The notes beneath the pieces were generated by a model, which was not told the DNA's origin, searched no databases, and was given only the letters and a program-made list of their open reading frames with translations. Below are positions 1 to 11,852 of a stretch of 64,000 nt of DNA, in pieces. The DNA lies in assembly GCF_945859705.1 (NCBI RefSeq), contig NC_079136.1, positions 44,901,989 to 44,965,988 on the forward strand, given 5' to 3'. How positions within the stretch are numbered: the stretch's first letter is position 1; every line of letters starts with the position of its first letter. The position numbers and the translations under genes are program-made. This DNA comes from Episyrphus balteatus (lineage: Eukaryota; Arthropoda; Insecta; Diptera; Syrphidae).

Positions 1-2595
1 AGGAGGTATGATGCCTAAGATGAACATTCTAACATACCAATCAAACCAAAATCTTTAAAATATTTAAGTAAGATAGTCTAAGCTTGTAAAAAAATTTACA
101 AAGTGGCATCACTGATGACATCGACAATAGTGCATCATCTCTTCTATCCATTTGCTGGGGCCCCCCATCAACCATCGCATCGTCAGTTGATGCGTGACCG
201 GATGGGAGTCAGGAATTTTAATTTTGATTAAAACAGGAATTCAGTTTTTATTCGTCTGCCTGCTGCCTCGTTCGTCGTTATTTTTAGCAAAATAACAATT
301 TTCCCGTTATTCTTGTTTGTTTTTTCGTTGTTTATTTTTTTGTTGACTCCAAGTTTGGCAACATCAAAGTCAGAAGTCATTTTTACTTTTTTTTTTCATT
401 TCTTTTTTGATTATTTTTTGGCGCCACATTCACCTATGTAACGAAAATTTTTACTCCTGTTGGAATAATTCCAGGACATTTTCATGAAATACAAAAAAAA
501 TACAAAAAAAAAGAAAATATAGCTGATTTAAACAGTCGAAAAGGATATAAAATATAAAAATGACTCCCGCCCGCCATTATGGTGCCGCATTGGTCATCCG
601 TGTTTTTACTGCAACCCTGACTTTCATTTTAAGGACCTTTTTCTATACAAATGTGATATACATTTTATAGGGATGAGATATTTGTTTGGCCCCAATGAAC
701 TTGAATGTGCTAATATACCACATTTGAAGCAATATGTAGTTCCATCTCCTTTTGTATTTTTTTGTTTGTTGAAGTTGTCAGTAGGAGTAGCGAGTGGATA
801 TGTCAAACGAGTGTTTTTGGCCTTTCTATGTTTTCAAGTTTTTTATGTCAAGTTCTACTTTATTTTTGTATTTTTTGTGAACAATGTTGACTTGTTCCGG
901 TCTAGCTGACTATTAGAAAAAAAAAAAACTAGGAGTTTGGGTGTTGATCAGACATTGCTCATTTTTGTGGTTTTTTACAGTTAGATTTTTCTATGCATTT
1001 TTTTTTTGTTTTATTTTAGTTTTTTTGTGTTGTTGTATATTATTTTGTACATTAACCAAATAACATTGTGAAGAGGTTTTTTGTGTCTATATTCCAATTA
1101 TGATACACAAAAAAAATTTACTAAATTGAAGAGTATTTGAATGAATATTTTAGTCACTGAGGTTTGAAATAGGCAAACAAAAATTGAAAAGTGGACATGA
1201 GTTTTGTTTAAATTTGCATAAGTATGATTAAATGTAAATTTCAATGGGTTTTTGAAAAACAGCTGAAGTTGAAAATAGAAATGTCTAATTAAAATTACTT
1301 GAATTGAGTAGGTAGACATATTTTTTTGCAATGACTGTTTTGGTAGTTAGGTATCGAATAACAAAATTGTAATGTTAAAATTTAATTTCTGCAAAAAAAA
1401 TATTTGCTTTTAATTATGGAGCCTTTTGAAATTATGAATTAGAAACTTCGTTTCTATTCTCTTCCGTCGTCATTAAAACTTTAGTTATTATGAATATTAA
1501 AGTAGTTTGATCGACGAATTTAAAGTCAAACCCGAGCAGAAGATGGGTCTTTTCGTTTATTTAATGAAAAAAAAACAAGAAAATTGCAATTTTAATTTAT
1601 ACTTGTAGATATTATTTTAAAAAAGCTTATTTTTTGTTTAGAATTTAATAAAACCAAACCAATGACAACTCCTTAATTTTATGTTTATGAAAACCAAGAA
1701 TCAAACGAGTTTTTTCAAAATGTCATGGCTGAATATGTTTTTTTTTTTGTAGACACGAAATTTATAGTTCTTACTGAATTCAAGAAATATCTCAACATAA
1801 ATCCTTATTCATAGTCATCACTGAAATCGAAATTTTTCTCAATTGGAAGGACACGTTTTTACTTTAGAAATTTAGAGCGGAGTTCATAGTCGTTATTCTA
1901 TTAGAGATTTTTCTCAACTTAAGCATTTGCTGAAGGAAAAATAGATCATTTTCTTGAGTAGAAAATCGATCGATTTGAGGGTCACTGGGGTGTATACGTA
2001 ACATTTTTATTCTTAAAGAAATTATTTTAAGTTTCTATCATGCATCAATTATTCCAAAATGAGGATTGATGTCTCTTTAAGACAAACATAAATATGTAGG
2101 TATGGCTTGAAAGGGCACCTGTGAAAAATAGCAATTATGAGTTGTATTTCTCAAAAAAACCAATGCCAAAAGTGAAAAAAGAACAAAATTTTAATACAAA
2201 AAAAAAAAAAAACATAAAAGTAAATGTTTTGGATATAGCCATATCGATAAATTAAAAAAAAACAACGAATTATTTTAGGGTCTCCAAAAAGCAGACTGTT
2301 TCTTAAAAAAAAATAAAATTTAGAAAAAAAAAATAAATAATGAAGAAAATAAACTTCATGCTCAGGCACTTGTTGTTTTATCAAAAAATAAAAAAAATAA
2401 AATAAGATGGTTCAATTGATGCATTGTATCGCAATATACACTAAAAAAAAAATCAGTCTTCGAGTGCATTTTGTAGTCAAAAGGCATCAAGTTAACCGTT
2501 TCGAACTTAAAGCAATTTAAACTATTTCAATGAAAATTTTTATATGTTTTATTAAATATTAATTTAAAAACTAAGACAAAAATTAGAACAAATTA
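1..2595. other. AT-rich non-coding sequence, no gene seen
   Basis: Homopolymer-rich sequence with many A and T runs. The open frames here are short, low-complexity and have no coding character. I see no inverted terminal structure and no exon flanked by plausible splice sites. It is probably intergenic or first-intron sequence upstream of the gene that starts near 27.8-30 kb. Confidence 0.6.
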
Positions 2596-3226
2596 CACCG
2601 GCACACAAAAAAAAAGTGTCATGTACCAGAAACCAGACCTATCTTTCTATATGTTTTTTGGCACATTGAATCCGAATTTCAAGTCCGTTTGGCCCTGTCA
2701 CCCTCCAGTTTTGAGCTGTGACTGCATTTTGTTTGAATTTGTATGACTTTTTTTGGAGTTTTTTGCATTTTTCTCAGAACTGAAGGGTGTTCGGGCAAAA
2801 CGGACTTGAAATTCGAATTCAGCGGGTCCAAAAACATATAGAAAGATAGGTCTGGTTCCTGGTACATGAAACTTTTTTTTTTGTGTGCCAGGGATGAAAG
2901 CGACATGTCGCGGCAGTGCCAGCACACCAAAAAAAAAGTTTTATGTACCAGGAACCAAACCTATCTTTCTATATGTTTTTGGGCACGCTGAATCCGAATT
3001 TCAAGTCCGTTTTGCCGGGTCACCCTCCAGTTTTGAGAAAAATTTAAAAAAGACCCCAAAAAAAGCAAAAAAAACTTCCTTTTTTTTAGTTTTTTGCATT
3101 TTACTCCAAACTGGAGGGTGACAGGGCCAAACGGACTTGAAATTCGGATTCAGCGTGCCCAAAAACATACAAAAAGATAGGTCTGGTTCCTGGTACATGA
3201 CACTTTTTTTATTTTGTGTGCCGGTG
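2596..3226. mobile_element. Double-hairpin foldback MITE with CACCGG ends and TTA duplications
   Basis: The ends are CACCGGCACACAAAA and its complement TTTTGTGTGCCGGTG, flanked on both sides by TTA (2593-2595 and 3227-3229). Each half is itself a foldback: a block beginning GTACCAGAAACCAGACC reappears inverted at about 2850-2870, and the pattern repeats at 2945-3200. The centre holds a perfect 12-bp palindrome, GCGACATGTCGC. No transposase frame is present. The CAC..GTG ends with a 3-bp duplication resemble CACTA/EnSpm-type elements, which is an inference from ends alone. Confidence 0.8.
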
Positions 3227-3479
3227 TTATTAATTTTAGGTTTTTCAAAAATATCAATCTTGAATTTTTTATAGTTGAGTTTTTATTTTTGAAAAATGAA
3301 TTTTTTGAAAACTTGAAATTTTGTTTAGGTGTAAAATTTCTTCAGAACGGCAATTTTTTCATAATGTTAAATTGAAGATCAATAAAAACCCCTGAAGAAG
3401 TTGTGAATAGCGACGAAACGTTGGGTAAAAGATGAAATAAAGTTTTTTTTTTATTTGCATTTAAAATCAATTGACCAAA

Positions 3480-3960
3480 ATAGCCTGCATTACCAAATAT
3501 AAATCTACAAATATTCATTAAAAATTGGTCACCTGTTTTTTTTTTTTTTTTTTAAGTTTGTTACCTCATAACTTTGGACTGAGTGAACAAATTTTGATAA
3601 TTCTTTTTGTATTGGAAAGCTGGTGGCTACAATGTGGTCCCATTTCAATTTCGTTCTGTTATGGCCATAGGAACTATAAGAAAAACCATAAAAACCATGG
3701 AAGTCGGTTTTGTTTTTTGATAAAAAAGATTATCTCGTTATTAAAAAACCGAACATTAGTATTTTGTTAACATTTCTTAAGTAGTTAATGATGATAATTA
3801 TTTTATCAATGCTATTCAAAGCTTTAGCATTTTAAGCAAATTTTTCTATAAGATCAATTAGATAAGTGCGACTAACACATGCTTTTTTATATAACTCATG
3901 TACGTATCACATTTTTTGAAATTTGGTAGGACAAATTTCTCAACAAAAAACTTCCTGTAC
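3480..3960 (+). repeat. Interspersed repeat copy, shared with 53680-53850
   Basis: The stretch around 3560-3655 (ACTTTGGACTGAGTGAAC, then GGAAAGCTGGTG and ATTTCAATTTCGTT) recurs at about 53735-53820 with few changes. It follows a poly-T tract. It is a dispersed repeat of unknown class. The small open frame across it is a chance reading. Confidence 0.6.
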
Positions 3961-3990
3961 TCAGAATTTTATTAAATTAATGTATTTTTC

Positions 3991-5469
3991 ATTTTTACTT
4001 GCTATATAGGTACGGTGACCATCCGTCCCGGTTTACCCGGGACTGTCCCGTATTTCTACAGCTTGTCCCGGGTTTTTATTTAAGAAACCCGGGACGTATA
4101 AGTGTCCCGTATTTTGTAATTTGTCCCGTGATTGTCCCGTATTTGCATATTCTCTGATTTTTGTATTCAATATTTTAAATACTTTGTACGGAAAACAAGA
4201 AAACAGTGGTTGGAAATTAAAATTTTTCTAGTACGCTGTTTAAGCAAAACGAAACATTTTTTAAGTCTCCAAAGTAAAAAACCGATTAAAAACTCTCCAT
4301 ATATTCTTGCACAGGTAAGAATTTCGTTGCCTAAGCAAAATTTTCGTTTACGATTTCGTTGTGCTGGTTTTGTATGAAAATTTTCGTTTTTCCTCTAAAC
4401 TAGGCTTTAGTTTTTTTTAAATGTTCGTCAATTATTTAGTTCCAGCTTCTGTTTGTCAGGTTGCTACACCAGGAAAAATGTTTTCGAATAAAGAACAACA
4501 TATGGAAGAGTAAAGAACCCAGATAAGTTTCAAAACTTTTAAGGACATGTTAAAAATTGTGTTAAGGTTCTTACAATTTCAAAACCATTTAAATAAAAAT
4601 GTTAAAAAACAGCTCTCCCGAATTTGATTAAAAAAATATTTTTTTAGAAGTTATTAACAGACAATATTAAAAAACCATTTTCTTGATTTCAGATTTCGTA
4701 AACGAATTAAATGATTTCAACAAAAACGCTGCAATAAAATCGTTTAGGAAATCTTAATATCAAAAAAAGGAAGAATTATGAAAACTCATTTAAGAAAATT
4801 TTTAATTTTTTTTTTAAATCAATATTTTCAAAACGATCCAACGAATTTTTTATCCGTCCCGGGTTTGGCTTCCAGAAATATGGTCACCGTATATATAGGG
4901 CAAGTATTGGTTTCGTGTCGAAAAAAAAAATTGAGGTTTTAATCAAAACCAACATTACGATGATGGAGAATTCCAAAAAAGTGGGTCTCGCAATTCCGTC
5001 CGTGCGTCTGTACGTCTGTGCTTCTGTGCGGTTGTGCGTCCATCTGTACACATTTCCACAGCCTAAACCGGTGGATGGATTTTCTTCAAATTTGGTACAG
5101 ATGATTTTTATGGAATTCTGAAAGTTGGTTTTTTTTTTGTTTTTTTTATATCTCGTTTAGAACGTATACCTCCCATACAAAAAAATACGATATTACGAAT
5201 TTCTCGAAAACGGCTCTAACGATTTTGATTAAACTTTGTATACGTAATATTTAAAGCAGTGGCAATAAAGCTGCATTTTTATTTTTTCTCAAAAAAGTCA
5301 AATAACAAAAAAAATTTTTTTTCATTTAACATAATTTTGCCCTAAATGTTGGCTCTTCCCCAATATCAATTTTTTTTTAAATTAAGATCCAGCTTTTAAA
5401 ATCTACAAGTAGACTAACATAAAAGTGCTTTGAGCTGCAAGAGCAAGTACGTGCGACCCCAGCCGTGCA
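3991..5469 (+). mobile_element. Mini-me/DINE-like element, split by a hAT MITE
   Basis: This copy belongs to a family seen at least eight times in the window. The 5' end is TTTTTACTTGCGATATAGG, then GATGGAGAATGCCAAAAAAG, a GTCT/GTCY microsatellite, a region with TACCGTTAACGGTACC motifs, and a 3' end AAGAGCAAGTACGTGCGACC. That order resembles the dipteran mini-me/DINE-1 elements, which are non-autonomous Helitron relatives carrying a GTCY microsatellite. The assignment is by structure only. This copy is interrupted at 4010/4892 by a hAT-like MITE. Confidence 0.7.
4011..4891. mobile_element. hAT-like MITE with 8-bp target duplication
   Basis: The terminal inverted repeats start TACGGTGACCAT and end ATGGTCACCGTA, with GTCCCGGGTTT blocks just inside both ends. 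The flanks are identical 8-bp copies of TATATAGG (4003-4010 and 4892-4899). Removing the element rejoins the interrupted mini-me-like copy. Eight-base duplications and GTGACCA..GTCCCG ends are typical of hAT-superfamily non-autonomous elements. No transposase is encoded. Several short GTCCCGTATTT subrepeats lie near the left end (4074-4141). Confidence 0.88.
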
Positions 5470-7206
5470 TTTTATTTTTTCTTGCACTATTTTGAACTAC
5501 CAATAAAATAGCACCCATCTTTATGAAAAAATATATGGAAATCCAGTTTTTCGTAATCACTTTTCATTTCAGACTAACAAAACACAGTTCAATTGAGAGA
5601 CAATAACTTGTCACGAGTTTCTTTGGCTTTCCAAACAAAAATACATGCGTTCTGTTTAAAAATTTCGTGTTGCCTTGCGGCGCCAACTGCAGCCTTTATC
5701 CTTTCAACCACACCTAACGGCGGCAATTTGAAATTTAGAATCTTTGATGTGGAATGTCTAAAAAGAACTACCTTCATTTGTGCATGTGTGTGTTAGTGTT
5801 CCATTCATCATATATTTTTTTTTGGCAAAATAAAAAAAAAAAAACAAAAAATTCGAACCGGAAGGTGACAGGCATAAGAAAAAGGATTTCGTTTTTCAGA
5901 TTAAATAAATTTTTCAACTCGTGGTCATATGAAATATACTCAACTTTGCTGACATCATATGTCATTGCGGGTTTGAATTAATTTCGACTCTTGTGCCTTA
6001 TTCACATTCCCTCTCTCATTTCAAGTCTCACTTGTTATATTTGTGCGTATAGGTATTTCTACCTCTCTACGTCTGGGATATATTGTCGTCAACTGCCAAA
6101 AATTCCGACGTCGTTGTTGGAGCTTAGTTTTGGGTCTTTTACTGAGGGAAAATTAAAATTGAATCATTTATGAGGATGAATACAGTGAAAAGGGTGCGAG
6201 TGTGTGGGGATTAAGGGCTGTGTTCAGACACCCAAAAGAACACGCCGCTGCCACCATTAAACCCCAAACCGCTGCGATGAAAGGAGAACCATCCGTTCTA
6301 CCCCACTTTGAATAACTTTAAGGTACCTACTCTAATACCGAAGGCTTTGTCCGTGTATGCATGATGAGATTTAACTCCGGAAATTGTTTTAATCCGGTTT
6401 TCTCATATATACACATATGGAATATATTTGTATGTGTAGAAGTGTATGAATGAGGAATGTTAATCTAATGCTCTACTGAAGCAGAGTGTTACACATTGTG
6501 TGTGTAAGTGTGTTTGTATGCGTGCGTGGTTAAACCTTATGGTGCCGATGACGACGACGATGCTGAAACTGCTGGTGCCATACTGTGCGCCGCACTTACA
6601 TCGAAAGTTAGATGAAAATTTTCGGGGGAGACTCTGACTAGTCTTTTGTTTTACATTCATCCATTTACTTATATGGGTTGAATCTGGATTCGGGATTGAA
6701 CAAAAGGATGAAGGATGAATATAAGGGCTTTTTTGGGAAGTATGTAGAATGGTGGAGTTGGGGGAAAAGGATATAAAACAGCAAACATAATGATGCCGCA
6801 CACATCTTGCAAATAGACATCCCATATTAAACTACTTGGAAATTCACTGACTTTTTGGGCCAAGCAAGCACAGCACAACATAGAGTCTCCCTATACAACA
6901 TTCGTTGTGTGTTGATTGGGAAATGTTATCTGCTTGATTGCATTTAACCAGAGTGTGCTATGGCGCGTATGTAATTTGAATTACTTACACACATATGTAG
7001 AAACATATTTTCAAATTCTCTTCTATAGTGAAAAGGATTTTCAAAAATCAATAGTTGAAAAGAGATGTGTTTCGAAATGTTTAATTTTCGAAACAATAAG
7101 TTATCAGTTGGTATATACTCAAGGACACAATATTTGGCCTCATTTATAATATTTAAAGTTAAGTAAAGATAGAATGTTAAGTAGAATGACGAAATTCTGA
7201 ATCCAA
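5470..7206. other. Higher-complexity non-coding segment
   Basis: Less homopolymeric than its surroundings, with a GT-rich run near 6495-6525 and a GATGACGACGACGATG stretch near 6547. Open frames here lack splice context and coding character. It is probably single-copy intron or intergenic DNA. I see no repeat ends. Confidence 0.5.
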
Positions 7207-8553
7207 TTTTTTTTTTTTTTTAAGTTAGGATAACAATTTTCCATGAGATTACAATGATAGACAATGCCAAAAAAGTGTGTCCCGGAAATCCGTCTCTCTG
7301 TCTATATTCTAATGAAAAATTATTTTTTTTGAAAATCATTATATACACTGGTTTACAAAGGTTTTGTTGCACTAACAAAAATATACTTTTCTGAATGTTT
7401 TCGGTGTGCTGAGGTCGAATCCGAAGTCAGAAACAACTAATCAGCTCCCGTTTTTGAGAAATTACCGTTAGAAAATGCAAAAAAACGTTTGTTTTTCTTA
7501 GTTCTTCGGACCTTATTCTTTTGTATAAGGAAAATTGTTTGAGCATATTTAGTAACAATTTCTATAAGAACTGTTTTTCATCTTTCAATATCTGTTTAAA
7601 TCTTTTCAATATCTTTTGCATTGCCTAAGATATCTTAAAATGAAGTAAGTGGGTTTGGCTTCATATCTCATTAAGGAGATAATGACGTTATAAAATTTAT
7701 AAAAATACCAAACAACTGAGGATATCTCGGCCAGTAAAAAAGATATCGGAAAGAGTTAAACAGGTTTAAAAATGTGGGAAATATTCCTTATGAAAACCGT
7801 TACTAAATATGCTCAAACAATTTTCCTTATAGGTATAAAAGAATAAGATCCGAAGTACTGCATTTTTTAACGGTAATATTTCAAAAACTTTTTTTTGACT
7901 TCGGATTCGAGTTCAGCACACGGAAAACCTTTAGAAAAGTATATTTTTGTTTCGGCAACAAAAAAAAAGTTTAATTTTGTTAACCAGTGTTATTAATGGT
8001 AGCTTCCATAGAACCATTTTTTTTTTTCTTTAAACCGATTTCCTCCGAAACTACTTATTCGATTTTAAGGAAATTTTTTGTAAAAAAAAAAAACATTTAT
8101 ATAACTTTAATACATATAAGCCAAAAATAAAATTTTTAAAAAATAAATTTTTGGAATTTTACAAAAAAAGTCAAATTTTCGAAAACATTTTTTTTTTTTT
8201 TTATTTTGGTTTTAGATGTGGATTTGTAATTTCTTTAAAATGGCATTCAAATTTTATACAAATTCAATCCTAAGTCACGAAAATAGGAATTATTCAAATT
8301 TTATATTTGATTTTTTTTTTTTTTTTCAAAAAATGATTTATAAAAATTATTTTTTTTTTTTTTTCAAAAAACAACTTTAACGATTTTGAAAATTCTTCTT
8401 AATAAAAGAAATAAAATTTTATACTTCTTTTGGGGCTCAATTGGATTTAAGATGTTGTCTCTTTTTTTGAAAAACGGATTTTAAGTTTTTTCAAATAAAT
8501 TTTCCAAGTTTTTATAAAAATGCTCTTAAGCAAGTTCGTGCGACCCGTTGTGC
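7207..8553 (+). mobile_element. Degraded mini-me/DINE-like copy, split by a CACTGG foldback
   Basis: ATAACAATTTTCCATGAGAT followed by GACAATGCCAAAAAAGTG and a short GTCT tract marks the 5' part of the family. The 3' part ends CTTAAGCAAGTTCGTGCGAC at about 8527-8545. The two parts are separated by the foldback element at 7346-7989. Divergence from the other copies suggests an old insertion. Confidence 0.6.
7346..7989. mobile_element. CACTGG foldback MITE, copy A
   Basis: It starts CACTGGTTTACAAAGG and ends TTAACCAGTG. The long arms fold back: GAATCCGAAGTC in the left arm matches GACTTCGGATTC in the right, and AAGGAAAATTGTTTGAGC matches its complement near 7812-7832. The total is 644 bp with no open frame. 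It is about the same length as copy B (10778-11430) and very similar to it. The ends resemble those of the CACCGG element at 2596, so the two families may share a transposase. Confidence 0.8.
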
Positions 8554-10521
8554 GTTTTATTTTCTAAGCCAACTTCATTATATTCAATTGATTAACTTCA
8601 TTTACCATAACACCATCTTGCCGAACCTATAACGTAGCATATATGGTGGTCTTTATCACTTTTAAACTAATTTCTAGGTATTTCAAAACATCCTTCAAGC
8701 TTTAATCATTTCCTACTTATAGAATATCGTTTTACACATTTCTATTTTTTTTCTTCATTGTTTAATGAACTTAAGCTTTATCAAGCTGATTAACGTCTGT
8801 CGACCGTAATTAGTTTTGAAAATATTCACTGAACAGATTAATAATTAAAAATTAGTAATTAAAAAAAAAAACACACAACATAAAATATATTATTAAATTT
8901 TCCCTTTTTTTTCTATATAGACCATAGTTGAGTGATGGTGTCGTTTAAGTGAACATCTGGGTCGATAGTATAGGGTAAAGCACCACACCAACCACCGATA
9001 CCATGCCATCGAACCACAACAAAGCGAATTAAATGGCCAACAACACACAAGGCATTCATCGTTCATATCATGGAAAATATATAAGTTAGCTTGGATAGGT
9101 ACAAGCTGGCTGATGAAGAACGAAGCTATAGGAAGGAAAGGTCTATAATAAAAATCAAAGCTTTGATGATTTTTCAACGGAAGACCGTTCTCGGATTTCG
9201 TCTTTTGTGCTCGCTTATACCAACCAGTTAGCCTTTTGTTGGATAGGTTTAAATACCTGGATATTGTGATATGCTGTGTTTTTGTGTAAACTTTGGTGGT
9301 TTGGTGAGGGACGACGACGCGACGAGTCGACTCTTCAACTTGAACCTTTCTGCCACTTTAAATTAAGTCCACTCGATTTGATTGAATTATGTTGTATAAT
9401 TCTTGGATGGTTGGCGGTGGTGGTGGCGCTCGGCATGCTTTGTAGTTTTTTGTTTGTCTGTTGTCACGTGGATTTAAATAGAAATCTATAGAAAGGAGGG
9501 GTTTCTTATTTCTTTTGATGTACTTATAGGCACTTTTGAACTTATTAAATAAATAAACCAAATGAAAGGGTGAGTAAAAGAAGTGATAGGAGAGCTTAAA
9601 ATGGTATTCTCTTTAAAGGTTATTTTTCTTTTGTTTTGGAGAACTATTAAACTTTCCTTTTTTATAATCCGATTCTACAAAAAGCCTTTATGAAGATACT
9701 TAAGTGCTTTGTTTAAAAGGAACTTAAACACACAAACAAAAAGAAATACTTTGTTGACAAAACTTACACCGCCATTTAAGTTCTTTGAAATGATTATTAC
9801 CTAGAAATCAAAAGGTCCTCGAAAAGATAAGCATTTTTGAAGGTCATTTCATACTGCCAATAATTATGAAAAATAACCAATTTTACCTATACCGAGAAAA
9901 TATGTTTTTGAAGTCATAGTATGGACAGGACATGGAGACATAGTAGCCTTGGTACCAAAATTTCCTAGTATATTTATTTAGAAGAAAAGTAGGCGAAGAT
10001 TAAAATATGCGACATTTTCTGGAAAATTAGTTTGATCTTTTTCGCTTTAAAAACACTGAAGTGGATTCTGAGCACTCATATAAGAAATAAATTCCCAGTA
10101 ATGTTTTATTAAGGTCAAATATATGGAAACTAGAATTTTAAATACGATCCACTTTCTAGAATTTACCTACTCTTGCCAACTTTTAGTGAAAAATTATAAT
10201 TGAAACCCTTTTTGATAGCTTTGCGAGGGAAATTTCTCATGCACAGGTTTTAATTTTAAACTTAATGTCAACTATGTAAGTTATAAAAAAAAAAAATGCT
10301 CCTTTTTATCACCAAAACATATTCAACCCTATCCCAGAGATTCACGTTGAGAATTTACCAATGTTTTTTTCGCCGAAATTATAAGAGAAATTGTGATTTT
10401 CCCAAGGGAACTTACATTTTACGCTAATCTAGTTTCTTGTTTGCCACCAAAAATCAGGTTAAACAAGAGCTGTCGATTATCTCGCATATTACTTGAAAAA
10501 AAGTTCAAAATACGATTAATA
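8554..10521. other. Non-coding segment, no recognisable element
   Basis: Mixed AT-rich sequence with a more complex part at about 8920-9480. Open frames on either strand here have no domain character or splice context. Nothing else is supported. Confidence 0.5.
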
Positions 10522-10777
10522 TCTTATATATAAAAATGAGTTCGTTAAGCGTGTGTGGCCGATAAACTCGCGTTTGGCTGGTCCGATTTTGGTAATTTTT
10601 TGTTTGTTTGAAAGGTATTAATATGTAGATGGTTTGTATCAAAAAAAATAATACCTTTTCTCCCACTTTCACATAGCTGTCAATTTGTACGAGTGAAAAA
10701 ACACTCTTGCTTTTTAAAAAGTTTAACTAAGCTTTATTTGTAAAAAAATATATTTAGACAGGCTTTCAAAATAATTA

Positions 10778-11430
10778 CACTGGCTTACAAGGGTTTTGTT
10801 GCCGAAACAAAAATATACTTTTCTGAAGGTTTTCGGTATGCTGAGCTCGAATCCGAAGTCAAAAAGAACCAATCAGCTCCCTTTTTTGAGATATTACCGT
10901 TAGAAAATGCAAAAAAAACGTTTTTTTGAGTTCTCCGGATATTATTCTTATGTATAAGAAAAAGTGTTTGAGCATACATATATAGTAACGGTTTCTATAA
11001 GAACTGTTTTTCATCTTTCGATACCTGTTTAAATCTTTTCAATATTTTTTGTATTGCCCGAGATATCTTAAACTGAAGTCAGTGGGTTTGGCTTCATATA
11101 TCATAAAGAAGATAATGACGTTATAAAATTTATAAAAATGCCAAACAACTGAGGATATCTCGGGCAAAAAAAAGATATGGGAAAGATTTAAACAGATTTA
11201 AAAAGGTGGTAAATAGTTCTTATGAAAACCGTTACTAAATATGCTTAAACAATTTTCCATATATAAAAGAATAAAGTCCGAAGTGCTGTATTTTTTAACG
11301 GTAATATTTCAAAAACGGAAGCTGATTAATTTTTTTTGACTTCGGATTCGAATTCAGCACACCGAAAACCTTCAGAAAAGTATATTTTTGTTTCGGCAAC
11401 AAAAAAAAAGTTTAATTTTGTTAACCAGTG
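10778..11430. mobile_element. CACTGG foldback MITE, copy B, with TTA duplication
   Basis: Starts CACTGGCTTACAAGGG and ends TTAACCAGTG, flanked by TTA at 10775-10777 and 11431-11433. It is a near-complete inverted repeat (left arm GAATCCGAAGTC, right arm GACTTCGGATTC) of 653 bp. It is inserted in the Helitron. Short coding-like frames are artefacts of the hairpin. Confidence 0.85.
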
Positions 11431-11462
11431 TTATTATTGTTTGTTTATAGTCTGTCTGTGAT

Positions 11463-11809
11463 GCCTGTCAACGTTTGAATTTGCTTGAAGCGGACACTCA
11501 TTGGGACTCAACGCTTCCTGGCGCATTTGTTTTGTCTTCGCCACATTATATTTTTTTCAGTAATATAATCACATCTAATCCTCCAAATCCACTCGAACTT
11601 TAGCATAATTTCCGTGATTAGGATTAGATACACCGAATGCGCCGTGTGACATTAAATCCACATTTGGATTACACAAATGAAAAAATGTATATGCGAATAA
11701 AGCATTGGCACAATTAGGATTGGTTGCTCCAAATCGTGAAGAGCAAGATGTTTTTGATCAAGAAATACTACGCGGAAGGCAATACAATTGCGTTGAATTA
11801 AGAATATTT
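11463..11809 (+). pseudogene. Helitron Rep/helicase fragments, upstream part
   Basis: Three in-frame islands read like the region just before the helicase domain of Helitron proteins: CQRLNLLEADTHWDSTL (11466 on), NIITSNPPNPLEL followed by a stop (about 11562-11606), and LVAPNREEQDVFDQEILR (about 11722-11775). The order and spacing match the family as I know it. Stops and shifts between islands make this a pseudogene. It is cut at 11810 by the hammerhead-bearing element. Confidence 0.65.
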
Positions 11810-11852
11810 GATTCAATATAAGTTCAAGTGACCTCAACTCCAAAAATTTTTA

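Noticed and set aside
3385..3440. CTGAAGAAG..GCGACGAAACG, resembling a hammerhead core and followed by an AATAAA signal
   Set aside because: A stem II can be drawn only with a bulged A, and I find no matching stem III and UH cleavage site. It may be the end of a known dispersed repeat type, but the ribozyme call is not supported.
6460..6825. 121-codon minus-strand frame
   Set aside because: No splice sites, homology or codon character. It overlaps a GT-rich tract, which tends to keep frames open.
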